Source of the DNA: Apostichopus japonicus
Lineage: Eukaryota; Echinodermata; Holothuroidea; Aspidochirotida; Stichopodidae
Assembly (NCBI RefSeq): GCF_037975245.1
Contig: NC_092575.1
Coordinates: 2,485,001 to 2,549,000, forward strand
DNA length: 64,000 bases
Direction of reading: 5' to 3'
Position numbers and translations under genes: made by a program. Shown here piece by piece: positions 63,498-64,000 of the stretch. Within the stretch, counting starts at the first letter, position 1; every line of letters begins with the position of its first letter. The notes below the pieces were generated by a model. The model was not told the origin of the DNA, did no database searches, and worked only from the letters and a program-made list of their open reading frames with translations.

Positions 63498-64000
63498 ATA
63501 AAATAAGTTGCAGTCATAAGGTTATTGTTATTTACGATAGAAATATGAGTACGACCCTTCAAAGGGGGGTAAGGGCCAAACTCAGAAGGGGAACAACCCG
63601 TTTTCTATATTTTTCTAATATTTTTATTTGGTTTTGTGGAACAGATATTCGAAATGGTGGATTCCTGTTGAGTTGTCTGTATTTATTGAGACTTTAAAAT
63701 AAGAGCCGTACCGGCATTCTATGGGTTTCTGTGAAGTATTTGCCAGGTTCATGAGCAGCACTTCCGGGAAAGTGCTTTTGAAGTCTTAACCGTTTTATTA
63801 TACTAGTGATTAGTGTCGAAAGTAAAAGCAGTGTTAATGATAGTAAAATTGTGGTGAATCGCTTGGTTCTTAAGATTATTAGATTTTATTGGTTTTAAAA
63901 CATGTGTTGTCGGTAAGTAAAAAATTAATTTGTATGATCCCCCCCCCCCGGCCACCCACCGTTGCCTAAAATAGTTAACAGCAATCTCCCTTCGTTGGTG

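Noticed and set aside
63335-63562. Frames rich in Tyr-Ile or His-Thr
   Set aside because: Translated TA/TG microsatellite.

Overview
The window is eukaryotic nuclear DNA: AT-rich, with short exons, GT-AG introns, abundant microsatellites and nested transposable elements. The gene complement (an ULK/ATG1 kinase, myo-inositol oxygenase, a CUB/YWTD/EGF/HYR membrane protein and an SLC5-type transporter) points to an animal. HYR-domain receptors, a foldback element like the sea urchin TU family and the repeat style suggest a marine deuterostome invertebrate, probably an echinoderm. That placement is inference. All four genes lie on the + strand.

Region 1 (1-14395): the 3' part of an ULK1/2 (ATG1) autophagy kinase gene. 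Fifteen phase-consistent exons run from the last residues of the kinase domain, through the Ser/Pro-rich linker with a LIR motif assembled across a splice junction, to the C-terminal MIT/EAT domain and stop. The start and kinase domain lie upstream of the window.

Region 2 (14396-28369): about 14 kb without a recognised gene. It holds the ULK 3' UTR (end not determined), microsatellites, tandem duplications and a 2.3-kb foldback element (24216-26527).

Region 3 (28370-37003): a complete myo-inositol oxygenase gene (MIOX) of eight exons, about 299 residues, with all iron ligands present. Part of exon 7 has been copied twice in tandem into the following intron as dead pseudo-exons.

Region 4 (37004-43521): repeats, including TTAA-bounded MITEs and a duplicated copy of the next gene's promoter and first exon that is interrupted by a hAT-type element.

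Region 5 (43522-60691): a type I membrane protein gene of eleven exons: signal peptide, CUB, six-bladed YWTD propeller, short EGF-like module, two HYR domains, transmembrane helix and cytoplasmic tail. Its introns carry a 5'-truncated CR1/L2-like LINE, a roughly 86-110-bp minisatellite, nested GC-rich DNA transposons, a solo LTR, a 62-bp minisatellite and a tRNA-derived SINE. One hAT-type element landed exactly on a splice donor and duplicated it.

Region 6 (60692-64000): 3' flank and, at 63277, the first coding exon of an SLC5 (sodium/solute symporter) family gene that runs out of the window.

MIOX degrades myo-inositol and some SLC5 members import it, so a functional link between those two is possible but not shown here. 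I see no prokaryotic-type system or CRISPR array. The most novel items are the receptor architecture, the duplicated splice donor, the MIOX pseudo-exons, the foldback element and a hammerhead-like motif in a dispersed repeat.
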